A DNA stretch of 64,000 bases from Orientallactaga sibirica (GCA_036365145.1 JAEOAD010002183.1:1364001-1428000); one strand, 5' to 3'; counted from the first letter of the stretch, positions 47,599-58,981 are shown. A program made the numbers and translations. The notes: generated by a model not told the origin, from the letters alone.

Positions 47599-47795
47599 GG
47601 CTGGAGAGGTGGCTAAGCAATTAAGATGCTTGCATACAAAGCCTAATGACCCAGGTTCAAGTCCCCAGTACCCATAAAGCCAGATGAACCAAGTGTCACA
47701 TACATCTGGAGTTCATTTGCACTGGCTGAAGGCCTGGAATGCCCATCCCTGCTCCAAATTACTACAAAGAAATAATTTTTAAAAAAATTTTTAAA
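47599..47795 (+). mobile_element. tRNA-derived SINE, second of a tandem pair
   Basis: It starts gggctggagaggtggctaag and is more diverged than its neighbour. It ends near 'aaagaaataattttt'. Confidence 0.85.
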
Positions 47796-48189
47796 GCAAA
47801 GAATTTCTATGGACCCCAGAGCCAAATACAGTGCATTTCATACATACAGTAAATGCTCAATCAATTTTGTTGAATAATCCCAAAAGAAGGAACTAGCAAG
47901 AACCCTAGACCAAAAAACAAAATGGACTTTTTCTAATAAATAGTAGCTAGAATTCACTATTAAAAGACAAATATATATTAAATAACTAATATATACAAGG
48001 CACTCAGGAATCAGTCCAGAAAATTTTAGGTTAAATGAGCCTCATCTGAAGTATTTGGGACAAGAAGTGTTTGGAATGTGACTTCGAGATACCTATACAT
48101 ACATAATGAGATATCTTAGGGATGAAAACAAATAAGAACATTAATTCATGTAAGTTTCAGATCCACCTTATACATGGAGCCTGAAGGTA

Positions 48190-48326
48190 CTTTTTTGTTG
48201 TTGATTTTTAAGTCAGGGTCTAGCTCTAGCCCAAGCTGACCTGGAATTCACTATGTAGTCTCAGGTGGCCTTGAACTTACAGTGATGCTCCTATCTCTGC
48301 CTCCTGAGTGCTGGGATTAAAGGTAT
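48190..48326 (-). mobile_element. B1-like SINE, 5'-truncated
   Basis: Complement of the 7SL body. The exact 11-bp TSD gcctgaaggta lies at 48179-48189 and 48327-48337. The 5' end of the B1 is missing, so this is an autonomously inserted truncated copy. Confidence 0.92.
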
Positions 48327-48337
48327 GCCTGAAGGTA

Positions 48338-49780
48338 ATTTTACACTATCAATTTTAGTGCATGTGCATTTTGACTGTAACCCACCCCATTACATGAGGT
48401 CAGGTAAGGAATTTTCCATTTGTGGTAAAATTTGGTGCTCAAAAAGTTGAGGATTTTGGACTATGGACTTTCAGATTAAGGATCCTCAGCCTGTACTTTT
48501 ACCTCTTAGTAGCATAAACTTTAACAATACTCTGCTGATATGTAGCCATGAATATAGCTTGTGATCCTCTAGAGTTATCTGCAGAGACATGTCCACTCTC
48601 CCTCTGCAGCAGGATAAAGAAGGCCTTTTTCCAATGGCACCAGATACCTGGGGTTATGACTTCTTCCAATGATTTTAACGTGAGCACCTGGTATTGTAGT
48701 GGTGACTCCATGCTCTGATCCTTAGGGGCACGATGATTTGAGAGGCTTTCTACGTGCACCAAGTGTCCTCTTGCAAATGACACCAAAACCAAGGCTCTGG
48801 CCACTTGAAGTCATTAGAGACCTTATCTATGACTTTTCCCACATATTGGGGATGTTAACCACTGACCTTTGGCTCATTCCAGTCTGAACAGTAACCGTAG
48901 GGCCAGCCAGTTTCACCCTCTATTACCAACTAAATAAAGCATTCCTTTGGACTAGCCACCATAACTCTCATTAAGCTGCTGTGGCTATTAAAGAGTTATT
49001 CTATTTGTGAAAAGTTCAATAGACTGCGTGTGACTTTCTACATTGCAAGAAGTATATTTCTAAATATCACTGGTTAAGTTATGTGGTTCATATTTTTAAC
49101 AGAAAACTATTATAAAATATTGTCAGCATATATGGAAAAATATTTTAGAAAGTAAATTCTATTCTTCCTATGCTACATTATGCTACACTTTTGAAAATCT
49201 AAACATACCATTTTATCTTAAATATAACCATATACAGATCTCCCAAATCATTTTTTCAGCCTGCCCTTAAAGTGGGAGTTAACTTGGCCTTCAGCTCCAT
49301 ATATATGGAGGTATGCACATAGGTAACTCTAGTTTTGAGAATGAGAGGAGATGCTTTTCCAGCAAGCCCAAAGGATAGCAAGTGGCAGGCTGCTGATACA
49401 TTTACTGCTTGTTTTTAGCAATTGTCCTTTTGTAGTGGGTGAAAGTTTATAGGTTATAAGAGCAGAATCTGACAGAAGGAAAGTGAAGATGTAAATACCT
49501 GTTATTTAAAGCTTCTCTTTATTATAGTTTTAAAAAAAAAACAATTCAAGTCCACCAGCATTCTATCACAAGAATGTAAGCAGCAAGCAGAAATAAGAAT
49601 TGTATTTGTGCACACATATAAACACATTGTCTTAGATATTTAAATAAATAGGAAAGTTAACTAAATTTCAAGATTCCAGTGGATTAAATGCATGACTATC
49701 AAATACTTAACATCAAAACAAGTACTTGTCCTGGACAAACTACATTCATACTCAGTGGAAAATGCTTTTTATTTTTGTTT
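48338..49780. other. Unassigned unique sequence
   Basis: It contains a 101-codon minus-strand open frame (48804-48499) with no recognisable family. Confidence 0.4.
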
Positions 49781-49787
49781 AGGTTTT

Positions 49788-49849
49788 TTTAATATTTTAT
49801 TTTTATTTATTTATTTATTTAAGAAAGAGGCACAGAAAGAGAGAGAGAA

Positions 49850-49886
<37 letters not shown>

Positions 49887-50037
49887 ATTGGCACACCAGG
49901 GCCTCCTGCTACTGTAAATGAACTCTAGATGCATGCACCATCATGTGCATCTGGCTTACATGGGTCCTGGAGACTCAAACATATGTCCTTAGACTTCTCA
50001 GGCAAGTGCCTTAACCACTAAGCTATCTCTCCAGCTG
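49788..50037 (-). mobile_element. tRNA-derived SINE with (CA)/(GA) expansion
   Basis: The minus-strand element's CT tract has become an alternating CA then GA repeat (about 49850-49887). The 5' end lies near 50037. The flanks share a taggtttttt-like repeat. Confidence 0.9.
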
Positions 50038-50734
50038 TAGGTTATTTTTAATCGGAAAGTTCACTTGAAATTTTCCAAATAATTATTCTGTTTGAAAATC
50101 CTCCTAGCTAGAACAAATTAATAGCAGGCTTCTAAAACCAGGTTAAACATGCTACAAATCAATTTATTCACTACTAAAAATTTGCTAAGGTGTATCTTTT
50201 CAGGTGAAAATGCCTCTTCAATGATACTTAACACTGTTTCCCCAATCAGTTCAATTTCTTTACTCAAGGTGTTGTACTGAAGTTAAGCGCTTACTTTTGA
50301 AATAAGTAGCAAGTAATTGGAATACTGATTCCTTAATAACATAAGGAAGTACAAAATGTATCGCATGTGGAATGCATTTCCTAAGTTCAGAAGAAATATT
50401 TAAATCATGCATATGTGGCCTGATTTTGCCAGTCACTTAATGCAGCCATAATCATTTTAAAATTAAAGAGCAATTTATACTATGACCTTTCTCAGAGACA
50501 GAAGCCTTATACTCAACTAACATCCTCAACTAACAAGCTTTATGCAGCACCTCTGGAAAGATGGTTTGATAAAACCTTGGAAAGAATGTGTTATGCAACA
50601 GTATGTTCTGCCTCCCTTAAAGATTCCAAACCACTTGTATTGTAGGATAGGAGGCTGCAAATTCATGATTTACTCTTGCAGGTAGACAACCCAACCCACA
50701 TAGTCTTCAGTCTCATCCCTATTGAAAATGTACA
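50038..50734. other. Unassigned unique sequence
   Basis: No element recognised. Confidence 0.45.
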
Positions 50735-51441
50735 TACCGTGCTGAAGTGCACTTCCTGTGCAAGCATGAGGGCCTGAGGCTGCCTGAATTCAAATCACCA
50801 GATTCCACATAATACAGGTGGGTGTGACCACCTGCCCCTGTATCCTCAATCCCAAGGGAGCGGAGAGACCGAAAAATTAATAGAGCCCCATGTTTCAGTT
50901 ATCTTCACATTGCTGGCATAAAACACCCAACAAAGCAGCTTGTGGAAGAGAATGGGTTTATTCTGGCTTACAGACTTGAGTGGAAGCTCCTTGATGGCAG
51001 GGGAAAATGATGGCATGAGCAGAAGGTGGACATCACCTCCTGGCCACATAAGGTGGACAACAGCAGCAGGAGAGTGTGCCAGACATTGGCAGGGGAAGCT
51101 GGCTATATAATCCATAAGCCCACCACCAACAATACACCTTTTCCAGTAAGCTCTAATTCCCAAATTGCCACCAGCTGGGGACCTAGCATTCAGAAACATG
51201 AGTTTATGGGGAACACCTAGTTCAAACCACCACATCCCACAAGCTCCAGAAATCACAAAAAGGGAAACTCCAGCTCAAAAACAAGACCAGGCAGAAGAGC
51301 AACCAAGCAGAACACCCAAAGTTCCACTCCAGGCATCACACAGGAGCAACCCACAGCTGCAGGCAAGTGTATGGACACTGTAAAGGCACATACATGCCAT
51401 ACACCACATACACACACACACACCCCACATTATACACACAG
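50735..51441 (+). repeat. B2/B3-like SINE split by a MaLR LTR
   Basis: The left half (50735-50890) has 'cctgtgcaagcatgagggcc' and 'acaggtgggtgtgaccacct'. The right half (51240-51441) has 'agcaaccaagcagaacaccc' and a tail of 'cacatacatgccatacacca'. Together they give the B3 order, interrupted by the LTR. Confidence 0.65.
50891..51234 (-). mobile_element. Solo MaLR LTR
   Basis: Minus-strand LTR, same family as 876-1225, starting TGTGGTGGTTTGAAC at 51234. The near-identical 5-bp flanks cccca (50886-50890) and tccca (51235-51239) suggest a solo LTR with its original target duplication. Confidence 0.85.
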
Positions 51442-51443
51442 GC

Positions 51444-51487
<44 letters not shown>
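51444..51487. repeat. (AAT)n microsatellite
   Basis: About 14 uninterrupted AAT units at the 3' end of the split B3-like SINE. Confidence 0.97.
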
Positions 51488-51489
<2 letters not shown>

Positions 51490-52403
51490 CAATTCCCATA
51501 CCGAAAGGGGATTATTATAGACTTTCCACCGTCACAGCAAATGTCTGAGCTTCCAAATACTGGGAAAGAGGTCCAATTCAGAGACTGACAACAGAGTATA
51601 GTATTTGCAATGCAAGAAAGCCTAGGGGCCACAACTGAAAAATAGTACTGTAGTAGGCCTCCTTATTTAATTTTGACTGCACATTTTATGTAAATAAAGA
51701 ACAAAAGAAAGAATAATTCAAAGAGGAAACTGGTCAAGTGTTCCCCAGAGGAAGACATTCCCAGGTTGTCTTTGTCACCAGGGTTGAGTTACATCACTGT
51801 GCCTCAGTACCATTTAACATTAAGCGGTTAGGCTGAATATCAATGTCTACTTCCCTTTTAGCAGTAAAAGCCTGCCATCTACTTAGGTATCACAGACAGC
51901 GCAAGACTATAATCAAATCAGAGCACCTGACAACAGCAGAAAGTATGCTTATGATGTCAAATGACTTTGAAGAGGAGAATAAGAAGGGTCCAAACAACTT
52001 GCCCATTTTGATTTTTCTGTTTACAGTAGGCTTAAGAGAGCAATCAAAATTATATGCTCCATTTCATCTAACAATAACAACATAATTCTTATTACAACAT
52101 AAATTTAAATTTCTTTTAATAACATTCAGGAAAAAGAAATATCTTCACCTTTTTAAAATGAACCTTAGTAGATATATCTTGTGGAGGGTTGCAATGGTTG
52201 GGCTACAGTGTGAGTATCAGGATGTGCAAGCAGCTGTCACTGCTTTGTTTTTCATTCACAGTAGGTGGTTGCCAGGCAACAAAATACTATTGTCTGTTTT
52301 CATGATCTATTGGCCAATTCTACTAGTGATAATGCTTTCTACTGTTTAAAACAGGGCCACCTTTTGTACAGGAAGAAAGGAGCAAAATTTTTAAGGATGA
52401 TTT
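51488..52403. other. Unassigned unique sequence
   Basis: No element recognised. Confidence 0.45.
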
Positions 52404-52407
52404 TATA

Positions 52408-52462
<55 letters not shown>
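52404..52462. repeat. Compound (AT)n(GT)n microsatellite
   Basis: An AT tract with one interruption runs directly into about 12 GT units. Confidence 0.97.
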
Positions 52463-53980
52463 ATTAATATATTGGTTATACACTAAAATTACATATACAA
52501 GGGTGTACTATCATAAATACATGCCTTTTACATACATACATATGTGCTTACGCCATAATATACATTTATTTCCTGTCTACAAATCCATCTAAATTTGGTC
52601 AGCCCACAACCAGCATCCAAATCCACAAGGGCAAGTCAAAACATGAACCAGAGAAATGAAAACAAAGAGTTATGTTCTCAACAATAGCAATGGTTTCTGA
52701 TTTGTTAGATGAATCCAACTCTGCTCCTTGAATAACAAGTCCTCCATACAAAAAAGTAATTCTACCTCTTATATTACAGTAAGTGGAAAGCCTTTACCAT
52801 CTACTTCCGAGTTCTCTAGCATTTTAAATGTTATTTTGCTTTATATCATATGTTATCAGTGTGTCCAAAGATAATTCAAGTCGTGTTGTTGTTCACACCT
52901 AAAAATCTAAAATTTTATTCATCTTAAAAAAAATTGAATTGTCCTCCCTGAAACAGTCTCATGTGATTCCCCACTTTGTTTTGATATACGTCCCTGGGGA
53001 ATTACAGTCATGCTATGTTACTCTAGCATATTTTGCTAGCTTACAAATAAAATAACACACAATGTACTCCATAGAAAGTTGTAAACATTAGCTTGCATCA
53101 GTTGCTGCTTGTTTTGCATTGACAAGGTTTCTAAAGATAAGAATTACACTATTCTTAAGATGTACAGACACAACATCTAAACAGCCTGAAGGAATTAAGG
53201 CTTGAAAAGGCTAGAGGCAACGATGCTTTGAAATGAAGAGAAATCACGATCATTTATACATATGTCTGGAAAGGCCCTAAATAATGCCAGTACAATCTAT
53301 GGATTTCACACAATGCTCATCCGTCTTTTCTTGCAATATTTCAAAAGCACTTTAACTATTAATGCATCCCTCCAGAGGAATGAAATTCATTACCGTTTGT
53401 AAATCTACGAATTATGAGAAGTGGGAATAATCAGTACACATTACATGGACAGACATTACTACTATAAAGTCTCCTATCAAAAGTGCAACGCTGGCAAACA
53501 AACGCAGTGTTAATTATGAATTAAGTCATAGCCCAGATTACTACTTTTCCAGATAGAGGCGTCTTCAGCAGAACGCACCCACCTCTCCAATCTGCCTACA
53601 GGGATTTCTCCCCCCACCCTTCCTTCTTCCTTAACTTCATATGCTCATTCATCAGGGTCTCCCCCAACAATTAACTTCCTTTCCCCTTTCTCTTGTCTTC
53701 AGATCCCTTAAAGACCTTTAGCTCCTTTTCCAAGCCACCAGACTCTCATCTACAGCCCAGTTTGTCATGCACCTTTCCATGTGCACTTGTTTCCCTCATT
53801 CTCCTTGATGTTTTTAAAAATCGCTACCACAAAACAAAAAGAGTCTTGGTAAAATTAGATTTTTTGAAAAATCATGTTATAGAAAGGAGAGATTAAGAAG
53901 TAGGGAGCAAAAGGAGAGTGTGCAGGGAGAAAGGTGGCTGCGCTTCTACACCCTGGGACACTGGGTTCTGACAAAGCTGG
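52463..53980. other. Repeat-free sequence next to the CpG island
   Basis: No SINE, LINE or LTR is visible in 1.5 kb, which is unusual for this window. The section 53080-53560 is rich in TAAT-type homeodomain cores. It could be a conserved regulatory element. Confidence 0.45.
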
Positions 53981-54063
53981 GCTTCCCCACCTGTCGACCC
54001 CACTTCCCCCATGTGCTCGCTGCGGGATGACAACCACAACACTGCAGAACCACCCCCCTCCAA

Positions 54064-54090
54064 GGAGGCGGGGCCATGCCTTTAGCCAAT
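54064..54090. promoter_or_regulatory. GC box and CCAAT box pair
   Basis: ggaggcggggcc (Sp1/KLF type) at 54064-54075 is followed by tttagccaat (NF-Y type CCAAT) ending at 54090. This is a common proximal-promoter arrangement and is usable in either direction. Confidence 0.65.
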
Positions 54091-54994
54091 CGAGGCCCGC
54101 GATCCCGGGTGTCCAACCTATGGGGTGGCTGTGGCTGTGTAGGGGGAGGACGTGGGGTGGTCCGGGAGGGGCCGCGTCCGTGGGAGGCACGCACGTGTCC
54201 AGAGAGGCGGAGAACCCCCGGGCGCCCAGCTGCCGAGGTGCGGGCTGTGTCCCCTGACAGCATCATAGTCCAGCTGCCCAGTACCTTCGAGCAGAAGCGG
54301 GCAGGGCGCGCGTCAGCCAAGGAAGACCTGTCCAAGGTGTCCGTTCCCCGCTCTAGAGGGACAGACGCAAACAACCACAATAGTCCCGGACGCAGACCCG
54401 GAGAGGAGGAAAGTTTCCAGCCCTCGCCAGAGTGGGGAGCGCCCAGGCGGGGCGGGTGGGTGGCACTCTGGGGCGCAGGGACAGCGCAGGGCCGCGCTAG
54501 CCGGGCCGCGTCCCGGTGCGGTGGGTGGCGCGGGCCGCGAGCGGAGGAGGGTGCGCTGTCCAAGGTGCAGGGAGGCGGTTGGCGCGGGGCGGGCGCGGAG
54601 CCCGAGCGGACACCGGCTGGCCGGCGGGCGGCGAAGAAAGAACAGCTGTCTGGGGCTCTTAAAAGTGATGGAGCTTGAGCTGGGGTACGGCGGCGAACGG
54701 CGCAGGGGCTCCCTACACAGCTCCCTAGCAGCCTCGCCTTTAGCTCCTTACCCCTCCCCGTCACCGTCCGGGGCCGGGCCGGGGGCGGGACCCGGCGGGG
54801 GGACGCGGGGCTTCGAGCCGGGGCGCCCCGGGGATGCCGCGGGCCGCGGACAGAGCGACTTACCTGCGGCCGCGGTGCGCGGATCCTCGGAGCCGGGAGC
54901 CGGGCGCGGCGCCTCCTCGCCTCGGCGTCTCCTTCTAGTCCGCTTCGGCCGGACTCTGTCCCGGGCTCCGAGCTGCCGGACGGGGACGGGCTGC

Positions 54995-55019
54995 AGCCGC
55001 CGCCGCAGCAGCAGCAGAC
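54995..55019. repeat. Short GCC/GCA triplet repeat
   Basis: A GCC run followed by GCA units (gccgccgccgcagcagcagc), inside the candidate 5' UTR exon. It is short, and its length is likely variable. Confidence 0.85.
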
Positions 55020-55044
55020 GGAGGACGCCCCGTGGCGGCTGGAA

Positions 55045-55056
55045 GCCTGTGTGAGT
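55045..55056 (+). other. Candidate splice donor, plus strand
   Basis: GCCTGT/GTGAGTAG has a good intronic side (GTGAGT) but a poor exon side. If used, it would end a plus-strand first exon at 55050 that overlaps the minus-strand candidate exon. Confidence 0.35.
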
Positions 55057-55549
55057 AGCAGCGCCCGGGAGAGTGCGAGCTGCTCTGGGGCGCCGGAGAC
55101 TCCGTGGCTGGGGCGCGCGGCCGTGCGCACGCGCGCCTGCCCGTGTGAGGGAGGGAGGGAGGGGAAGGGAGAGAGTGCGCGCGCGCCCCTGGGGTGGGGG
55201 GGGTCGGCAGGGAGAGGAGGGGGGAGAGGCCCAGAGATGCTCGCAGGGACCGAGGCAAAATTCTTGGCCCCCGGAAATCCGTACAGCTGTGGAAAGATTG
55301 GAAGCGTGTCTCGCCCGAAAGAGCTGCCCGCCGGGGGGCGACGGCGGAGGGGAAGGCGGCGTGGCTCGGACTCCCACTCTGGCTGAGGCCGGCGGAGCGC
55401 GCAGCCACCGAGGCGGCAGAAGCGGCTCCAGCAGCCGATGGTCGCGCTGCCTCCCTCCCCACCGCCGTCCCCTGGGGACTGGCCGAGGCCACTCGCTCTG
55501 GCCACTGTCGCCGTTTGCTCTTCCAGGATGAATGCCTAGGGACCCCACG

Positions 55550-55563
55550 GTTGCCATGGCGAC
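55550..55563. promoter_or_regulatory. RFX X-box-like palindrome
   Basis: gttgccatggcgac matches the X-box arrangement of two half-sites (GTTGCC and GGCGAC, the complement of GTCGCC) around AT. RFX factors bind such sites in the promoters of ciliary and many neural genes. It lies inside the CpG island, about 500 bp upstream of the minus-strand candidate exon. Confidence 0.65.
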
Positions 55564-55690
55564 CTTGGAGGCGCCGGGCCGGCGGACGGGCGGAGCTGGG
55601 AACCCCAGCGCACGTGGCCGGCCTCAGGCTGCAGCGGGGTGCGTGCGGCTAAAACCACTGAGCGCGGGCTAAGCTCGGGCCCCCAGCAGA

Positions 55691-56129
55691 GGATTTTGAG
55701 AGCGAGTGGTTGCGATCACGTTGCATGAAATGTTGCCTTTTTGTCCTCCTTGGAGGCCTTGTTTTCTTCAAAGTTGCCCACTTCCCTTGTGAACGTGCCT
55801 CCTCTTTGTTCGGATTCCGCTAACTGTGCAGGCATACAGCGTGAGTCTTTCAACACGGTCTCCCTGGTCCAAGAACTCCACCCTCCTCGTTCTTCCTCCG
55901 AGACACATTGTAATACCATCGGAATAAAATTTAAATTTTTAAATTTACATATCTTGTTTCTTAAAAAATACATCGGCCTAGTTAGTGGTATACTTTTCAA
56001 TGCTTATTTGAATTCTGAGTACAATTTATTAGACCAGGAATTTCTTTAAGGGTTGTAAAGTCAATATAGAGTTGAAATGCCCTTCCTGGAAGGAATCCTG
56101 CACACCACGGATGTGTTTTGCATTCTTTT
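55691..56129. other. Unassigned unique sequence beside the CpG island
   Basis: No repeat recognised and no convincing exon. Confidence 0.45.
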
Positions 56130-56208
56130 GCATGCCCTCCAGTACTTAGCACTGTGGCACTGTACATTGTGTGTTCTCTATAAATGTTGAATGAATGACA
56201 TTGTTTTC
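56130..56208 (+). repeat. L2 LINE 3' tip
   Basis: 'agtacttagcactgtggcac' and 'ctataaatgttgaatgaatg' match the L2 terminal segment. Confidence 0.65.
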
Positions 56209-56855
56209 TGGCTTCACATATCCCGAAGGCAAAGACTTGGATACTGGGAATGTCATCTCCATCCCACCAAGCTTGCTTGATTTAAACTTAACCCAGTTCC
56301 CTGTGTGAAGGCTATTTTCCCTGTGACTGCCAGGGCACCAGGGCAAAGAAAGAGGAAGGAGAGTACTGACCCATTGTACACACTAACCAAGATTCAGGCA
56401 AAGAGCCCTCAGAAGGGAACTCAGTGGTATATGCTTGCTGTGAGAAGGTGAATTTGGCTTTATTTTGTTTGGGGGAAATCTAACCTCCCAAGACATGAAA
56501 TTCACAAGTCGCCATTAATTTGCAGTTTACACATTTTCTGTAGCAGAGGGCAGGAAACGAGTTTTAGGAGAAATGCATGTTTCTAACAGCTGGTCATGTA
56601 CAAGCCTTTCTCTTGTAAGGAGTACTGTTCCATGGACACTGGCCAATACATGGAAGGTCACCCTAGACAGTTAATACTGCTTTAGCATGAGGCAATCTTG
56701 TTATTTCTACAGTCATCCTCTTAGAATCAGAAGTCCTCAATTTCACATTCCACGCTGAATTTCAATTCCTTTGAACTCAGTCTCTCCTGTGAGCTGCCTC
56801 TCTCTTCACTAATAATATCACAGCTGTGAAAAATAACTGAAATAAAGTGAAAATT
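56209..56855. other. Unassigned unique sequence
   Basis: No element recognised. Confidence 0.45.
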
Positions 56856-56895
56856 AAAATGGATTTATTTAGGTGCTGCCAAATAAATCCATTTT
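56856..56895. repeat. Perfect 15-bp inverted repeat with 10-nt loop
   Basis: The arms aaaatggatttattt (56856-56870) and aaataaatccatttt (56881-56895) are exact complements around aggtgctgcc. The GG and CC in the loop could extend the stem past one bulge. Confidence 0.9.
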
Positions 56896-57340
56896 GTGTT
56901 CTCTAGTAGGGGTCCCTTTAAATGACTTCTCCACTGTCACTCACTCAATTTACAGTCTTTTTAAAAGACATTTGTTGTGACATGGGAATTCTTATGCTTT
57001 TTTGTTGTTATGTTGGAATATTAGATACCTAAAACTTTTAATTGAAAGAAAATTTTGAAACTTGTAAACGAAACCAAAAAATGATATGCAAAATGGACTT
57101 CTGACAGCCAAACTATGAGTGTGGCTAAAATCGTTCAAAATCATTTCCAAGCTTTATTTTCCTTAGAAAGTTGCTTTTAGAGTTTCAACAGTTTCCCAAG
57201 TACTTGTTTTAAATACTTGGTGATAATAAAATGGATAACTGAGAGACTTTCTTTTATAATGTGATTATCAGTTGAACTGAAAATCAATAGCACATTTCTA
57301 ATGGGCCTGTTGTTCTTATTAAAAAGGGAATTATCCTTAA

Positions 57341-57344
<4 letters not shown>
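56896..57344. other. Unassigned unique sequence
   Basis: No element recognised. Confidence 0.45.

Positions 57345-57385
<41 letters not shown>
57345..57385. repeat. (TG)n microsatellite
   Basis: About 20 uninterrupted TG units. Confidence 0.97.
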
Positions 57386-57387
<2 letters not shown>

Positions 57388-58723
57388 TTCAGTTTGCAAC
57401 AGTGCAATAAAGTAGTCAAACATTAACTTCCTTGAGAATACAGGACTGTGAAGGTTCAGGGTAAGGAGGAACACTTGAAGTTGATTGGATTGTATCTATT
57501 CTGTCCATTTAAATTTTGTAAAATGGAAGAGTTCCACCTCTGAAGACAAACAAACTTAGGCTGTGAGATGCACCACGACTTCTGAGGTCAACTCCTCATG
57601 CTAAGCGTAGATTGCCTCAAGTTCTTTGAAGTGAGAAGGGAGGGACCGTTAGCTGCTGTGGATTTTAGTGGCTGTGAGCACACATAAGAATGCAGGTAAT
57701 TTTCCTCATAATTAGTTCTCAGATCATTTAGTCCACTAGTTTTAAATGATAAAAAAACACCTTGACCTGCACCTGAACATCGCAGTACAGTGGAGCCCTG
57801 AACAAGGAGCAGCCTCAAGTTCCCATGGTTATACTCATACTGTCTGCATTGCCTTACTCCGGATACATCCCAGACCAGCTTAATTCTGACAAGATGCCAG
57901 GCATCCTTAACGTTAGCCAAGGAGCACAAGTTTCCTTGTCAGTCACCATGCTGCCACGCAGGATACAGTTAGTATGTTAGGTACTAATCATTTTAGTGCT
58001 GGTAGAGATACAGATTTCATGAAAGCTGAAAACAAAAGCTATGGATCCTATCTCTAGGAAAGTTTACCTATACATATACAAAAATTTTATGCAAAAAAAT
58101 GAGGGAAATATGGAAACATTTTCTGGAGCTCGGGTTAAAATTCACTCTTTGTGTATTGACATTATAAAATAATAAGAACAAATTGGTGGGGCTTGGGGCT
58201 TGTTAACACCCTATCTTTAAAGATGTATTTGAATGGCAACAGGAAGTTGCATACATAAGGCTATCAACTAAACAAGTATTGAGTGTCTACTTCATAATCA
58301 GTTCTGCTTGTCATGCTGACTGGTGCCAGTAAAGTATAAAATGAGACCTGTTCACCTTTAAGTCTACAGTTTAACTGTCATTATTTTTGAGAATAAAAAG
58401 TGAATATATGCAAAATGTATCACTTGACTGGGTGCAATGAACTTCAATTTGAGTTACCAGCAAGACTCAATGGAGCTATAGACTAGACTATACTAGAATC
58501 CATACTGACCCCACAAAAGAATTTGCAGAGTCATCTATGTGTTTTGATATCTCTATATCTGCAAAGATTCAGCAGTCTATTCATGGATAACTTTAACGTA
58601 ACATTTTATGAACACATCCTTGAAACTTTTTAAAAATTACCTTATTTCTTTTTCCCTTATTAACACAGACAAATTTTTGTTAAAATAATTTTACAAATTC
58701 AACTCCTTTGTTCAACTCATTAT
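57386..58723. other. Mostly unassigned; possible L2 tip near 58265-58330
   Basis: 'acaagtattgagtgtctact' resembles the L2 3' segment. The rest is not recognised. Confidence 0.4.
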
Positions 58724-58737
58724 AAAAATCTAAAGTA

Positions 58738-58981
58738 GGGCTGGAGAGATGGCTTAGTGGTTAAGGGGCCTGCCTCCTAAGCCTAAGAACGCTGGTTCCA
58801 ATCTCCAGTGGTTCCAATCTCCAGGTCCCATGTTTAGCCAGATGCAAAGTGATGCAAGGGTGCAATGCCGCACTTGACCACAAGGGGCGCACACATCTGG
58901 ATTTCATTCTCAGCAGCTGAGAGGCTGCTGGTGCACCCATCTCTGTTTTTCTCTCCCTCTCTCTCTGTCTCTCTCAAAAAA
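58738..58981 (+). mobile_element. tRNA-derived SINE, long form with duplicated B box
   Basis: The B-box units lie at 58794-58809 and from 58810. The exact 14-bp TSD aaaaatctaaagta lies at 58724-58737 and 58982-58995. Confidence 0.96.

Larger units (their letters stand above)
54864..55080 (-). other. Candidate non-coding first exon, minus strand
   Basis: The minus strand reads GCGGCCGCAG/GTAAGTCG. This is a perfect match to the donor consensus CAG/GTAAGT, with the exon ending at 54864. The exon body from about 55060 down has no ATG, is GC-rich and contains CTG/CGG triplets (54995-55019), as expected for a 5' UTR exon. The transcription start is unknown, so the upper boundary is a guess. The downstream exons would lie left of 54863. 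None is recognised in the window, which implies a long first intron. No gene name is offered. Confidence 0.55.
53985..55690. promoter_or_regulatory. CpG island promoter, possibly bidirectional
   Basis: GC- and CpG-rich for about 1.7 kb, in sharp contrast to the AT-rich flanks. It includes many GGGCGG-type Sp1 sites, a CCAAT box with a GC box at 54064-54090, an RFX X-box-like palindrome, and splice donors on both strands. There is no clear TATA box, as usual for CpG-island promoters. Long open frames run through both strands only because TA-rich stop codons are rare in such DNA. The island marks the 5' end of at least one gene, most likely transcribed leftward. The gene is not identified. Confidence 0.88.

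Noticed and set aside
51375..51490. Regular spacing of short repeats as a CRISPR-like array
   Set aside because: These are simple CA and AAT microsatellites with no spacers. The window is mammalian.
53946..55505. 519-codon open frame on the minus strand and several 150-270-codon frames on both strands
   Set aside because: All lie in the CpG island, overlap in several frames, and are rich in Pro/Arg/Ala/Gly as expected from GC bias. A strong splice donor interrupts the minus-strand frame. None resembles a known protein.
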